Below are positions 45,959 through 55,766 of a DNA stretch of 64,000 nucleotides, in pieces (position 1 is the stretch's first letter; every line of letters starts with the position of its first letter). Both the position numbers and the translations under genes were made by a program. The notes beneath the pieces were generated by a model. It saw only the letters and a list, made by a program, of their open reading frames with translations, ran no database searches and was not told where the DNA came from. Origin of the DNA: Hansschlegelia plantiphila (GTDB taxonomy: Bacteria; Pseudomonadota; Alphaproteobacteria; Rhizobiales; Methylopilaceae); the NCBI RefSeq assembly GCF_027922265.1, contig NZ_BSFI01000023.1, positions 1 to 64,000 on the forward strand. Reading direction: 5' to 3'.

Positions 45959-46861
45959 TTGGACAGTCTCGGCGCACTGAGCGCGTTTGTGAGGGCGGCG
46001 GAGGCGCGCAGCTTCACCGAAGCCGGGCGGCAGCTCAGCCTGTCGTCCTCGGCGGTCGGCAAGGCGGTGGCGCGCTTGGAGGAGAGGCTCGGCGTGCGCC
46101 TGTTCCACCGCAGCACGCGCAGCATGAGGCTGACCCAGGAAGGCAAGCTGTTCCTCGAGAGCTGCCGGCGGATCTTCGCCGAGGTCGAGACCATCGAGCT
46201 TGAATTTGCGCAAACAAAGGGGGCCCCGCAGGGCAAGCTGCAGGTCAGCCTGCCCCTCGTCGGCACCCTGCTGATGCCGACGCTCAGCCAGTTCATGCTG
46301 GCCTACCCGGAAATCCAGCTCGAGGTGGATTTCACCGACCACATCGTCGATGTGATCGACGGCGGCTACGATGTGGTGGTGCGCACCGGCGAGGCCGGCG
46401 ACTCCCGGCTGATGTCGCGCACCCTCGGCACCTTCCGGCTGGAGGTGGTCGGAGCGCCCGCCTATTTCGCGCGCGCCGGAACGCCGACCACGCCGGAGGA
46501 TCTGACGGCCCACGCCTGCCTGCACCACAAATACCCGACGAGCGGCAAGCTGCAGCGCTGGCCTTTCGCCAGACGACCGGGCGGACACGACGTGGCGCTG
46601 CCGATCACCGCCGCCTCGAGCACGGTAGAGCCGCTGATCTCGCTCGCCGAATTCGGCGTCGGAATCGCCTGCGTGCCCGATTTCGCCGTCCGCCGGCAGA
46701 TCGCCGAGGGCGCGCTGGTCGCAATCCTCGGAGATGACATCGACCATGTCGGCGTGTTGCGCGCAGTGTGGCCGACCAGCCGCTACCTCTCCCCCAAGGT
46801 CAGGGTGTTCGTCGACTTTCTGGCGGAGAATCTGTTTCCGGCCGCGCCGGCCGGCGCCTAG
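45959..46861 (+). CDS. LysR-family transcriptional regulator
   Basis: A 300-residue LTTR of the CrgA-like group: HTH with LSAFVRAAEARSFTEAGRQL and SSAVGKAVARLEERLGVRLF, then a ligand domain with GKLQVSLPLVGTLLMPTLSQ. TTG 45959 gives the usual M-D-x-L start with AGGGG 8 nt upstream; ATG 45902 would add 19 residues and has no ribosome-binding site. Being divergent from the Mo-hydroxylase operon, it is its likely regulator. Confidence 0.88.
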   Translation: MDSLGALSAFVRAAEARSFTEAGRQLSLSSSAVGKAVARLEERLGVRLFHRSTRSMRLTQEGKLFLESCRRIFAEVETIELEFAQTKGAPQGKLQVSLPLVGTLLMPTLSQFMLAYPEIQLEVDFTDHIVDVIDGGYDVVVRTGEAGDSRLMSRTLGTFRLEVVGAPAYFARAGTPTTPEDLTAHACLHHKYPTSGKLQRWPFARRPGGHDVALPITAASSTVEPLISLAEFGVGIACVPDFAVRRQIAEGALVAILGDDIDHVGVLRAVWPTSRYLSPKVRVFVDFLAENLFPAAPAGA

Positions 46862-46976
46862 CGGGCAGTATCCGTCGTTCGCCATCCGATCCGATTGCGC
46901 CGGACGGTCCAATTCTTGAGCGAATATTTACGGCGTTCGCGCAAGCTGCGCACGATCCGACGACACGCTGGCGCTT

Positions 46977-49166
46977 ATGTCTCATCCTCAATCGCGTTTC
47001 GCCGCCACTTTCGGCCGCCGCATCATGATTCCGCTCGTCGGGGTGCTGATCGTCGCGCTCGCTCTCGTCTTCGCGCTGCTGTGCAGTATCTCCAATCAAC
47101 TCGACGCTGAGTCCGAAGCAAGATCGGTCGCCTTCACTCAGTTGGCGTGGTCCGAGCGGACGGACGCCCAGTCCAAGCTGCTGTCGGACTATGCGGGTTG
47201 GGGGGACGCCTACGCGAACCTTCATACGCGCGTGAATCTTGAGTGGGCCTATACGCAAGGCAACCTCGGGCGCTCGCTCTTCGAGCGATTCGATTTCGGC
47301 TACATCTTCGTCATCGCGCCGGACGGGAGCACGGTCTACGCCGTCATAGACGGCGTTCTCGCCAATGTGCAGGCGGGCGACGTGATGCAGGGCGACCTCA
47401 GGGGCCTCGTGGACAAGGCGGCCGCAGCGCCGGCTAACGAAACGCTGGCGATTTCGGGCGTTCTGTCGGCGGGCGGCGATCCCGTGATCGTCTCGGCCGG
47501 CGCCTTCTCGACCGGGGGCGACGGATCGATCCCGCAGCAGGACGGCCCGCCGTCCGTTCTCATTCTCGGCGAGCGCATGTCGCCCGCCGCCCTCGACAAG
47601 CTCGGGCGCGGCACCTTCGTGAACGGCCTGCGCGTCGCTCGCAACGGCGACGACGCCAAGGCGGCGCCCTCATTGCGCATCGGCGAAGGCGCGTCGGCGT
47701 TCACGTTGCGCTGGGATCCGGAGCGTCCCGGAACGCGTCTGCTCGAAACGTTTCTGCCGTGGCTGGTGGTGACGGTGGCCGGAGTCATCGCGCTGCTTGC
47801 GCTCGCCGTGCGCTCCGCGATGAAGGCGGCCGCCCTGGCGCAGAGCGGCGCCGCAAAGCTTGCAGAAGCCTATCGCGACGCCGAGCATCAGGCGCTTCAC
47901 GATCCGACGACGGGCCTGCCGAACCGGTCGATGCTGACGAAGCAGATGACGGAGGCGCTATCGCGCAAGGGTTCGCGATTCGCGGTGCTCCATCTCGATC
48001 TCGACCGCTTCAAGTCGGTCAACGATGGGTTCGGCTATTCCGTAGGCGATCTGGTTCTGAACGAAGTCGCGAAGCGCCTCTGCAAGGCCGTGCGGGGCGG
48101 CGATCTCGTGGCGCGGGTCGGCGGCGACAAGTTCGTCATGATGGTTCGCCGGATCGACGGCGCGGACGTCGAGGCGCTCTGCCGCCGTCTGCTAGAGGCG
48201 ATCCGCCAGCCCATCGAGGTCGAGAGCCATGTCGTCCATGTCGGGCTGTCGATCGGCGTCACTCTGGCGCCCGAGGATGCGGCCGACGCCGAAGGCCTGC
48301 TGCGTCGCTCTGGCATTGCGCTTCACCAGACGAAATCCAATGGCGGCGGCGCCTATCGTTTCTTCGCATCCGAGATGAACGACCAGATTCTAAAGCGTCG
48401 CGGGCTCGAGGCGGACATGCGACGCGGTCTCGACGCCGACGAATTCTTCCTGCTCTATCAGCCGCGCTACGACGCCCGCTCGATGCGGATCCGGAGCGTC
48501 GAAGCGCTCGTACGCTGGCGCCATCCCGAGCGCGGCCTTGTCGGTCCGGCGGAATTCATTCCGCTTGCGGAGGAAACAGGGCTGATCGCCGCGCTCGGCG
48601 TCCATGTGCTCCGGCTCGCCTGTCGTCAGGCGATCGAATGGCCGGGGATCGGCGTATCGGTCAACGTGTCGCCGGTTCAGTTCCGCGGATCCGATTTCGT
48701 CGCGACGGTGAGCGAGGCGCTGTCCGTGACGGGGCTCGCCCCGGCCCGGCTCGAACTCGAACTGACGGAAGGGGTGCTGCTCGAGGACACCGAGCGCGCG
48801 GGGCTCATCCTCAACAGCCTGAAGGCGCGGGGGATCCAGCTTTCGATGGATGATTTCGGGACCGGGTATTCTTCGCTCGGATACCTCAAGCGCTTTCCGT
48901 TCGACGCCATCAAGATCGACCGGAGCTTCATCGCCGATCTCCATGCTGTCGGCGAGTCCCGCGCCATCGTCCAGGCCATTCTGGGGCTCGGTCGGGCGCT
49001 GGGCATCTCGGTGACGGCGGAAGGCGTGGAGACCGCCGAACAGCTGACGCTCCTGCGCCTTGATGGATGTGACGAAGTGCAGGGCTTTCACATGGCCCAC
49101 CCTTCCAAGGCGGAGGACATCCCACGCCTTTGCGCGATGGCCGAGGCTGCGAGCAGGTCCTCCTGA
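46977..49166 (+). CDS. Membrane sensor with CHASE4-like, degenerate GGDEF and EAL domains
   Basis: A 729-residue cyclic-di-GMP protein. TM1 (about 16-38) and TM2 (about 260-283) flank a periplasmic sensor with LSDYAGWGDAYANL, typical of CHASE4. The GGDEF domain has GGDKF at residues 382-386, so the catalytic Glu is Lys and cyclase activity is doubtful. The EAL domain is intact: EALVRWRHP at 509, MDDFGTGYSSL, TAEGVETAEQ and QGFHMAHP. It therefore most likely degrades c-di-GMP, perhaps GTP-stimulated. The gene appears monocistronic. Confidence 0.9.
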   Translation: MSHPQSRFAATFGRRIMIPLVGVLIVALALVFALLCSISNQLDAESEARSVAFTQLAWSERTDAQSKLLSDYAGWGDAYANLHTRVNLEWAYTQGNLGRSLFERFDFGYIFVIAPDGSTVYAVIDGVLANVQAGDVMQGDLRGLVDKAAAAPANETLAISGVLSAGGDPVIVSAGAFSTGGDGSIPQQDGPPSVLILGERMSPAALDKLGRGTFVNGLRVARNGDDAKAAPSLRIGEGASAFTLRWDPERPGTRLLETFLPWLVVTVAGVIALLALAVRSAMKAAALAQSGAAKLAEAYRDAEHQALHDPTTGLPNRSMLTKQMTEALSRKGSRFAVLHLDLDRFKSVNDGFGYSVGDLVLNEVAKRLCKAVRGGDLVARVGGDKFVMMVRRIDGADVEALCRRLLEAIRQPIEVESHVVHVGLSIGVTLAPEDAADAEGLLRRSGIALHQTKSNGGGAYRFFASEMNDQILKRRGLEADMRRGLDADEFFLLYQPRYDARSMRIRSVEALVRWRHPERGLVGPAEFIPLAEETGLIAALGVHVLRLACRQAIEWPGIGVSVNVSPVQFRGSDFVATVSEALSVTGLAPARLELELTEGVLLEDTERAGLILNSLKARGIQLSMDDFGTGYSSLGYLKRFPFDAIKIDRSFIADLHAVGESRAIVQAILGLGRALGISVTAEGVETAEQLTLLRLDGCDEVQGFHMAHPSKAEDIPRLCAMAEAASRSS

Positions 49167-49175
49167 CGGCCGCCG

Positions 49176-50501
49176 TCACTCCACGGTTTCGAGCTGCCGG
49201 CTGAAGGTGAGCGACGCCAACGTGCAGGCCGCGCCGGACAGCAGGTAGACCCCGACCGCCGCGATGCCGAAGCTGCTGGAGAGGCCAAGCACGACCAGCG
49301 GCGCGAATCCGGCGCCGACGAGCCAGGCCAGGTCGGAGGTCAGAGCCGAGCCGGTGTAACGGTACTTGCTTGAGAATTTTGAGGCGACCGCGCCGGACGA
49401 CTGGCCGAAGGCGAGGCCCAGCAGGCCGAAGCCCAGCATGATGAAGCCGGTCTGGCCGCCGACGCCGCCGGCGAGCAGAAGGGGCGCGACGAAGCTGAAC
49501 GCCGCGATCAGGCCGGCGGAGATCCCAAGGAGGGTGCGCCTGCCGATCTTGTCGGCGATCGCGCCGGACGCGATCACCGTGACGATCATGATCGAGGCGC
49601 CGACCATCTCCGTCACCAGGAATTCCCCGGGCGACTGGGTGGAGAACAGCGTCACCCAGGAAAGCGGGAAGATCGTGACGAGATGGAACAGCGCGAAGGT
49701 CGCGAGCGGGGCGAAGGCGCCGATGATGACCTTGCCGCCCTCGGCCCAGATCATCTCGAACACCGAAGTCGGTCGAAGCTCGCGCTGGTCGAGCAATTCG
49801 GAGAACTGCTCGGTCATCACGAGCCTGAGGCGTGCAAACAGCGCGACGACGTTGACCGCGAAGGCCACGAAGAACGGGTAACGCCAGCCCCAGTCGAGGA
49901 AGTCCGCGGTGGACAGCGCGCTGACGAAGAAGGCGAACAGCCCGCTCGCCAGAAGGAAGCCGAACGGCGCGCCGAGCTGCGGCATCATCGCATACCAGCC
50001 CCGCTTCTCGTCAGGGGCGCTGAGCGCGAGCAGCGAGGCGAGGCCGTCCCAGGCGCCGGCGAGCGCAAGGCCCTGTCCGATTCGGCAGGCCGCGAGCAGA
50101 TAGACCGCGGCGTAGCCGATCTGGCTGTAGCCGGGCAGGAAGCTGATCGCCGCGGTCGATATGCCAAGCAGGAACAGCGCGATGGTCAGCTTGACGCCGC
50201 GGCCGAGCTTCCGGCCGATCTCCATGAAGATCACCGAGCCAATCGGTCGCGCGAGGAAGGCGAGCGAGAACAGCGCAAAAGAGTAGAGCGTCGCCGTCAG
50301 CCGGTCGATTTCCGGGAACAGCAGGTTCGGGAACACGAGGACCGACGCCGTGCCGTAGACGAAAAAGTCGAAGAATTCCGATGTCCGCCCGATGACGACG
50401 GCCATGGCGATCTCGTTGGGCGAAACCTTCGAGTGGCCGCCGGCGTGTCCGGTCGCTTGCTCGATCGACGAGCCGTTCGGCAGGGCGAGGTCTTGGCTCA
50501 T
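49176..50501 (-). CDS. MFS transporter, metabolite:H+ symporter (MHS) family
   Basis: A 441-residue transporter with twelve predicted helices. VVIGRTSEFFDFFVYGTASV, then SFALFSLAFLARPIGSVIFM and EIGRKLGRGVKLTIALFLLG form the MHS signature of ProP/KgtP/ShiA relatives, which import organic acids or betaines with protons. It is convergent with the EAL gene (9 nt apart) and faces the cyo operon divergently. Its substrate is unknown. Confidence 0.9.
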   Translation of the reverse strand: MSQDLALPNGSSIEQATGHAGGHSKVSPNEIAMAVVIGRTSEFFDFFVYGTASVLVFPNLLFPEIDRLTATLYSFALFSLAFLARPIGSVIFMEIGRKLGRGVKLTIALFLLGISTAAISFLPGYSQIGYAAVYLLAACRIGQGLALAGAWDGLASLLALSAPDEKRGWYAMMPQLGAPFGFLLASGLFAFFVSALSTADFLDWGWRYPFFVAFAVNVVALFARLRLVMTEQFSELLDQRELRPTSVFEMIWAEGGKVIIGAFAPLATFALFHLVTIFPLSWVTLFSTQSPGEFLVTEMVGASIMIVTVIASGAIADKIGRRTLLGISAGLIAAFSFVAPLLLAGGVGGQTGFIMLGFGLLGLAFGQSSGAVASKFSSKYRYTGSALTSDLAWLVGAGFAPLVVLGLSSSFGIAAVGVYLLSGAACTLASLTFSRQLETVE

Positions 50502-50719
50502 CGGTCCGAGCGCTCCTTCGAAATCATCCGTCTCGAGTGCGAACTGGCGTCCGCGATCGATTGTGCTCTTGCGAGATAATGCCGCAAGGCGTCTGTTGCA
50601 CCTTTCAATACCCTCTCTAGCGGTTCATCCGATAGGACAAACCGTCCAATGTCGCCGGCGGCCCCAAAAGGCCTACGGGAGGACGGAACGCCCTGTCATG
50701 ACAGAAGATCAGCCTGACC

Positions 50720-51862
50720 GTGACCAAACTCCGCAGACTCGTCCTGCTCCCCCTGTTGGGCCTGCTTTCCGGCTGCAACATGGTTGTGCTGAATCCGTCC
50801 GGCGACGTGGCCGCGCAGCAGCGCGACCTCCTCATCGTGTCCACCGCGCTGATGCTGCTCATCATCGTCCCGGTGATCGTGCTGACGCTGTTGTTCGCGT
50901 GGCGCTACCGCTCGTCGAACAAGGACGCCGTCTACGCTCCCGAATGGGCGCACTCGACCGGCCTCGAGGTCGTGATCTGGTCGGCGCCGCTGGTGATCAT
51001 CATCGCGCTTGGCGCGATCACATGGGTGAGCACGCATCTGCTCGATCCCTATCGTCCGATCGAGCGCCTCGACGCGTCGCGGCCGATCCCCGAAGGCGTG
51101 AAGCCGTTGACGGTGCAGGTGGTCGCGCTCGACTGGAAATGGCTGTTCGTCTATCCCGATCTCGGCGTCGCGACGGTGAACGAGCTCGCGGCCCCGGTCG
51201 ACACGCCGATCGCGTTCAAGATCACCGCGTCGTCGGTCATGAACTCGTTCTACGTCCCCGCGCTCGCCGGCCAGATCTACGCCATGCCCGGCATGGAGAC
51301 GAAGCTCCACGCCGTCATCAACAAGCCAGGCGATTATGAAGGCTTCTCCGCGAACTACAGCGGTCAGGGCTTTTCGGGCATGCGCTTCAAGTTCCGTGGC
51401 CTCGGTCGCGAGGACTTCGACAAGTGGGTCGCGTCGGTGAAGGCCGACGGCGGCGGCCTAGAGCGGCAGGACTATCTCGCGCTGGAGCGCCCGAGCGAAC
51501 GCGAGCCGGTCCGCCATTACGCCTCCGTTGCGTCCGATCTGTACGACGCGATTCTCAACCGCTGCGTCGACCGCTCGAAGATGTGCCAGAGCGACATGAT
51601 GCGGATCGACGCGCAGGGCGGCCTCGGCGTCGCCGGCGTCGAGAACGTCATCACCCTCGGCAAGGATGGGCGCGACCGCGCGTTCGCCAAGAGCTATGTC
51701 GCGGCGGTCTGCACGCCGGAGGCTCCGCGCGCCAGCGTGGCCTCTGAAGCTCCCGTGGGCGGCCGCTCCGGCGAGCCGCCGATCTTCGAGATGAAGGCCA
51801 CGCGCACGTCCTTCGTCAGCGACGGCCGCTCCCCGGCCGCTCGCGCCGTCTCTTCGGAATGA
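50720..51862 (+). CDS. cyoA: Cytochrome bo3 ubiquinol oxidase subunit II
   Basis: A 380-residue lipoprotein. The lipobox LLSGC places the acylated Cys at residue 19; two membrane helices follow, then the cupredoxin-like periplasmic domain with [20 protein letters not shown]. As in quinol oxidases, the CuA ligands of cytochrome oxidases are absent. GTG 50720 is the start. The C-terminus (about 70 residues, Ser/Ala-rich) is longer than in E. coli. It begins the cyoABCD operon; the 218-nt upstream gap holds its promoter, for which no clear consensus is seen. Confidence 0.95.
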   Translation: MTKLRRLVLLPLLGLLSGCNMVVLNPSGDVAAQQRDLLIVSTALMLLIIVPVIVLTLLFAWRYRSSNKDAVYAPEWAHSTGLEVVIWSAPLVIIIALGAITWVSTHLLDPYRPIERLDASRPIPEGVKPLTVQVVALDWKWLFVYPDLGVATVNELAAPVDTPIAFKITASSVMNSFYVPALAGQIYAMPGMETKLHAVINKPGDYEGFSANYSGQGFSGMRFKFRGLGREDFDKWVASVKADGGGLERQDYLALERPSEREPVRHYASVASDLYDAILNRCVDRSKMCQSDMMRIDAQGGLGVAGVENVITLGKDGRDRAFAKSYVAAVCTPEAPRASVASEAPVGGRSGEPPIFEMKATRTSFVSDGRSPAARAVSSE

Positions 51863-53877
51863 CAGGTAGCCTGATGTCCATCAGCCCGGACCTTCTGACC
51901 TTCGTGTTCGGCCGTCTCACATTCGAGGCGCTGCCTTTTCACGAGCCGATTCTCGTCGCGACCTTCGCCGTCGTCGCTCTCGGCGGCGCGGGGCTGCTCG
52001 CGCTGCTGACCTACCTCAAGGTCTGGGGCTATCTCTGGACCGAGTGGCTGACGACGATCGACCACAAGAAAATCGGCGTGATGTACATCATCATGGCTGT
52101 GATCATGCTGGTGCGCGGCTTCTCAGACGCCATCATGATGCGGCTCCAGCAGGCGATGGCCTTCGGCGACGCGCAGGGTTATCTGCCGCCGGAGCACTAC
52201 GACCAGATCTTCACGGCGCACGGCGTCATCATGATCTTCTTCGTGGCCATGCCGCTGATCACGGGCCTGATGAACTTCGTCGTCCCGCTTCAGATCGGCG
52301 CCCGCGACGTCGCCTTCCCGTTCCTCAACAATTTCAGCTTCTGGATGACCGCGGGCGGCGCCGTCCTGGTGATGATCTCGCTGTTCATCGGCGAGTTCGC
52401 CAAGACCGGCTGGCTCGCCTATCCGCCGCTGTCCGGCATCGCCTACAGCCCGGGCGTCGGCGTCGACTACTATATCTGGTCGCTGCAGATCGCCGGCGTC
52501 GGCACGCTGCTGTCGGGCGTCAACCTGATCGCCACGATCGTGAAGATGCGCGCGCCCGGCATGACGCTGATGCGCATGCCGATTTTCACCTGGACGGCGC
52601 TCTGCTCGAACATCCTGATCGTCGCCAGCTTCCCCGTGCTGACGGCGACGCTCGTGCTGCTCTCGCTCGACCGCTACGTCGGGACCAACTTCTTCACGAA
52701 CGACTTCGGCGGCAGCGCCATGATGTACGTGAACCTGATCTGGATCTGGGGCCACCCGGAGGTCTACATCCTGGTTCTGCCGGCCTTCGGCGTGTTCTCC
52801 GAGGTCACCGCGACGTTCTGCGGCAAGCGGCTGTTCGGCTATGCGTCGATGGTCTACGCGACCGTCGTCATCACGATCCTCTCCTACCTCGTCTGGCTGC
52901 ACCACTTCTTCACGATGGGGTCGGGCGCGAGCGTGAACTCGTTCTTCGGCATCACGACGATGATCATCTCGATCCCGACGGGCGCCAAGATCTTCAACTG
53001 GCTGTTCACGATGTATCGCGGCCGCATCCGCTTCGAGGTGCCGATGCTGTGGACCGTCTCCTTCATGGTGACGTTCACGATCGGCGGCATGACGGGCGTG
53101 CTGCTCGCCGTCCCGCCCGCTGATTTCGTGCTGCACAACAGCCTGTTCCTGATCGCTCACTTCCACAATGTGATCATCGGCGGCGTCGTGTTCGGCATGT
53201 TCGCCGGCATCACCTACTGGTTCCCGAAGGCCTTCGGCTTCAGGCTCGACCCGTTCTGGGGCAAGATGTCGTTCTGGTTCTGGACGGTCGGCTTCTACTT
53301 CGCCTTCATGCCGCTCTACGTGCTCGGCCTGATGGGCGTGACCCGGCGGGTGAACCACTTCGAGGATCCGTCGCTTCAGATCTGGTTCGTCATCGCGGCT
53401 TTCGGCGCGGTCCTGATCGCGATCGGCATCGCCTCCTTCCTGATCCAGCTGTTCGTCAGCTTCCGCAGGCGCGAGGCGCTCAAGGACGTCACCGGGGATC
53501 CGTGGAACGGCCGGACGCTGGAGTGGTCGACGTCGTCGCCGCCGCCGGCCTACAACTTCGCCCTTACGCCGGTCGTGCACGATCTCGACGCCTGGGAGGA
53601 CATGAAGCGCCGCGGCTATGTCAGGCCGACCGAGGGCTTCATTCCGATCCATATGCCGAAGAACACCGGCGCCGGCGTCATTCTGGCCGGGGTCAGCGTC
53701 GTGATCGGCTTCGCGATGATCTGGCACATCTGGTGGCTCGCCGGGCTTGGCTTCGTCTCGCTGCTGGCGATCGCGATCGGTCATACGTTCAACTACAACC
53801 GCGACTTCCACATTCCGGCCGACGAAGTGGTGCGGACCGAGGGTCGGCGCACCCAACTGCTCGCGGCGGGGGCCTGA
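51859..53877 (+). CDS. cyoB: Cytochrome bo3 ubiquinol oxidase subunit I
   Basis: A 672-residue heme-copper oxidase. [20 protein letters not shown] has the CuB His-Tyr pair, [20 protein letters not shown] the CuB His pair, and [20 protein letters not shown] the heme ligands. It carries the quinol-oxidase N-terminal extension with FHEPI and [20 protein letters not shown]. It reduces O2 to water and pumps protons. ATG 51859 overlaps the cyoA stop by 4 nt; ATG 51874, preceded by AGGTAG, is an equally possible start. Confidence 0.97.
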   Translation: MTGSLMSISPDLLTFVFGRLTFEALPFHEPILVATFAVVALGGAGLLALLTYLKVWGYLWTEWLTTIDHKKIGVMYIIMAVIMLVRGFSDAIMMRLQQAMAFGDAQGYLPPEHYDQIFTAHGVIMIFFVAMPLITGLMNFVVPLQIGARDVAFPFLNNFSFWMTAGGAVLVMISLFIGEFAKTGWLAYPPLSGIAYSPGVGVDYYIWSLQIAGVGTLLSGVNLIATIVKMRAPGMTLMRMPIFTWTALCSNILIVASFPVLTATLVLLSLDRYVGTNFFTNDFGGSAMMYVNLIWIWGHPEVYILVLPAFGVFSEVTATFCGKRLFGYASMVYATVVITILSYLVWLHHFFTMGSGASVNSFFGITTMIISIPTGAKIFNWLFTMYRGRIRFEVPMLWTVSFMVTFTIGGMTGVLLAVPPADFVLHNSLFLIAHFHNVIIGGVVFGMFAGITYWFPKAFGFRLDPFWGKMSFWFWTVGFYFAFMPLYVLGLMGVTRRVNHFEDPSLQIWFVIAAFGAVLIAIGIASFLIQLFVSFRRREALKDVTGDPWNGRTLEWSTSSPPPAYNFALTPVVHDLDAWEDMKRRGYVRPTEGFIPIHMPKNTGAGVILAGVSVVIGFAMIWHIWWLAGLGFVSLLAIAIGHTFNYNRDFHIPADEVVRTEGRRTQLLAAGA

Positions 53878-53880
53878 TCG

Positions 53881-54510
53881 ATGTCGACCCATACGACCAT
53901 CACGCCGGGCGACGCCGACACGCCGATGTTCTACCTGGCGGAAGAGCATCATCCCGAGAACGGGACGCTGCTCGGCTTCTGGATCTATCTGATGAGCGAT
54001 TGTCTCATCTTCGCGGTGCTGTTCGCGATGTACGGCGTGCTCGGACGCAGCTATGCGGCCGGGCCGTCGGGCGCCGACCTGTTCGACCTGACGACGGTCG
54101 CGATCAACACGGCGATGCTGCTGTTCTCCTCCATCACCTATGGCTTCGCCATGCTGGAGATGGAGAAGGGACGGCAGGGGCCGACGCTCGTCTGGCTGGT
54201 GATCACCGGCCTGTTCGGGCTCGCCTTCGTGGGCCTCGAACTGACGGAGTTCGCCCACCTCTTCCATGAGGGCGCGACCCCGCAGCGCAGCGCGTTCCTG
54301 TCCTCGTTCTTCACGCTGGTCGCAACCCACGGCCTGCACGTGAGCTTCGGCATCGTCTGGCTGATCACGCTGATGGTCCAGGTGGTCCAGAAAGGCCTGA
54401 TCCCGGAGAACAAGCGCCGGCTGATGTGCCTCAGCATGTTCTGGCATTTCCTCGACGTCGTCTGGATCGGCGTCTTCACCTTCGTCTATCTGATGGGGAG
54501 CCTGCGATGA
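53881..54510 (+). CDS. cyoC: Cytochrome bo3 ubiquinol oxidase subunit III
   Basis: A 209-residue membrane protein with five helices: LLGFWIYLMSDCLIFAVLFA, then GLELTEFAHLFHEGATPQRS and VATHGLHVSFGIVWLITLMV with the His pair of the COX3 family, ending MFWHFLDVVWIGVFTFVYLM. It starts 3 nt after cyoB and overlaps cyoD by 4 nt. Confidence 0.95.
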   Translation: MSTHTTITPGDADTPMFYLAEEHHPENGTLLGFWIYLMSDCLIFAVLFAMYGVLGRSYAAGPSGADLFDLTTVAINTAMLLFSSITYGFAMLEMEKGRQGPTLVWLVITGLFGLAFVGLELTEFAHLFHEGATPQRSAFLSSFFTLVATHGLHVSFGIVWLITLMVQVVQKGLIPENKRRLMCLSMFWHFLDVVWIGVFTFVYLMGSLR

Positions 54511-54893
54511 GCGCCGACGCCCACGCCGCCCACGACGCGCTGGCCGAGCACCACGACGGCGCGAGCCACGGCTCGATGCGCGGCTACCTCACCGGCTTCT
54601 TCCTCTCCGTGATCCTGACGGCCATTCCGTTCTGGCTGATCATGGGCGACGTGTTCCGCGACGCCAGGACGGCGGCGATCGTCGTGCTGGTGTTCGCGGT
54701 CGTCCAGATCTTCGTGCACATGATCTACTTCCTCCACATGAATACGAAGTCGCAGGGCGGCTGGACCATGCTCGCCATGATCTTCACGGTCGTGCTGGTG
54801 GTGATCACTCTGAGCGGCTCGTTCTGGGTGATGTTCCACCTCAACGCCAACATGATGCCGATGTCGGTTCACGACATGAACAAGCTGCCGTGA
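54507..54893 (+). CDS. cyoD: Cytochrome bo3 ubiquinol oxidase subunit IV
   Basis: A 128-residue protein. A His/Ala-rich cytoplasmic N-terminus precedes three helices: GYLTGFFLSVILTAIPFWLI, then VLVFAVVQIFVHMIYFLHMN, and MIFTVVLVVITLSGSFWVMF. It is the small CyoD subunit thought to help assemble the CuB site. ATG 54507 overlaps cyoC by 4 nt. A following cyoE is absent. Confidence 0.94.
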   Translation: MSADAHAAHDALAEHHDGASHGSMRGYLTGFFLSVILTAIPFWLIMGDVFRDARTAAIVVLVFAVVQIFVHMIYFLHMNTKSQGGWTMLAMIFTVVLVVITLSGSFWVMFHLNANMMPMSVHDMNKLP

Positions 54894-54960
54894 CGGCGCG
54901 CGACGGCGGTTCCGAGCGGCGGCCTAAGGACTAAGGTCGCGCGGCCGCCAGGCTTTCCCG

Positions 54961-55737
54961 ATGTCCAGTGAAGACCAGCCGGCTTCCTCTCCCCGCTCGG
55001 CGCTGACGCTCGGGGCGATCGGACTCATGGCGCTTGCGGCGTTCGTCGGTCTGACGTCGCTTGGCGTCTGGCAGATCGAGCGGCGCGCATGGAAGGTCGA
55101 CCTGATCGAACGGGTCGACCAACGTGTCCATGCCGAGCCTGTCGCCGCGCCCGGACCGGCCGAGTGGCCCGGGATCACGCCTCAGTCCGACGAGTACCGG
55201 CGCGTGACCGTCACCGGCTCTTTCGCGAACGACCGCGAAACCTTGGTGCAGGCGTCGACCGAACTCGGCCCGGGCTTCTGGGTTCTGACGCCGTTGCGCT
55301 CGAGCCGAGGCTTCGAGATCCTGATCAACCGCGGCTACGTTCCCGCGGACCGTCGCGATCCCGCCACGCGCGCGGCGGGGCGGCCGTCAGGGCAGGTCAC
55401 GGTCGTCGGCCTGCTGCGGATGACCGAGCCCGGGGGCGGCTTTCTCCGTTCGAACGACCCTGCGGCCGACCGCTGGTATTCCCGCGACGTCGCCGCGATC
55501 GCCGCGCGGCGCGGACTTGAGCAGGCGGCTCCCTATTTCGTCGACGCCGACGCGACGGAAAATCCCGGGGGCTGGCCGGTCGGCGGCCTCACCGTGATCG
55601 CGTTCAACAACAACCATCTCGTCTACGCCGCAACCTGGTTCGGTCTCGCCCTGATGGTCGCGTTCGGCGCGTGGCGGGTGTTTCTGCACGAGCGCCGGAT
55701 ACGGCGGCGCGGATCGGTTCATAAGCCCGGCTACTGA
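54961..55737 (+). CDS. SURF1-family oxidase assembly protein
   Basis: A 258-residue SURF1 protein with one N-terminal and one C-terminal helix around a periplasmic domain. FVGLTSLGVWQIERRAWKVD, then RRVTVTGSFANDRETLVQAS and ILINRGYVPADRR are family motifs. Quinol-oxidase-linked SURF1 proteins (Surf1q in Paracoccus) deliver heme to subunit I; the location 67 nt after cyoD supports that role here. Confidence 0.92.
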   Translation: MSSEDQPASSPRSALTLGAIGLMALAAFVGLTSLGVWQIERRAWKVDLIERVDQRVHAEPVAAPGPAEWPGITPQSDEYRRVTVTGSFANDRETLVQASTELGPGFWVLTPLRSSRGFEILINRGYVPADRRDPATRAAGRPSGQVTVVGLLRMTEPGGGFLRSNDPAADRWYSRDVAAIAARRGLEQAAPYFVDADATENPGGWPVGGLTVIAFNNNHLVYAATWFGLALMVAFGAWRVFLHERRIRRRGSVHKPGY

Positions 55738-55766
55738 CGGGCGCGGCGATCGGATAAGGTCGGGCC

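Noticed and set aside
52123..54447. 774-codon minus-strand frame across cyoBC
   Set aside because: Antisense to unmistakable oxidase subunits; composition is Asp/Arg/Glu/His-rich repeats created by the codon bias of the opposite strand.
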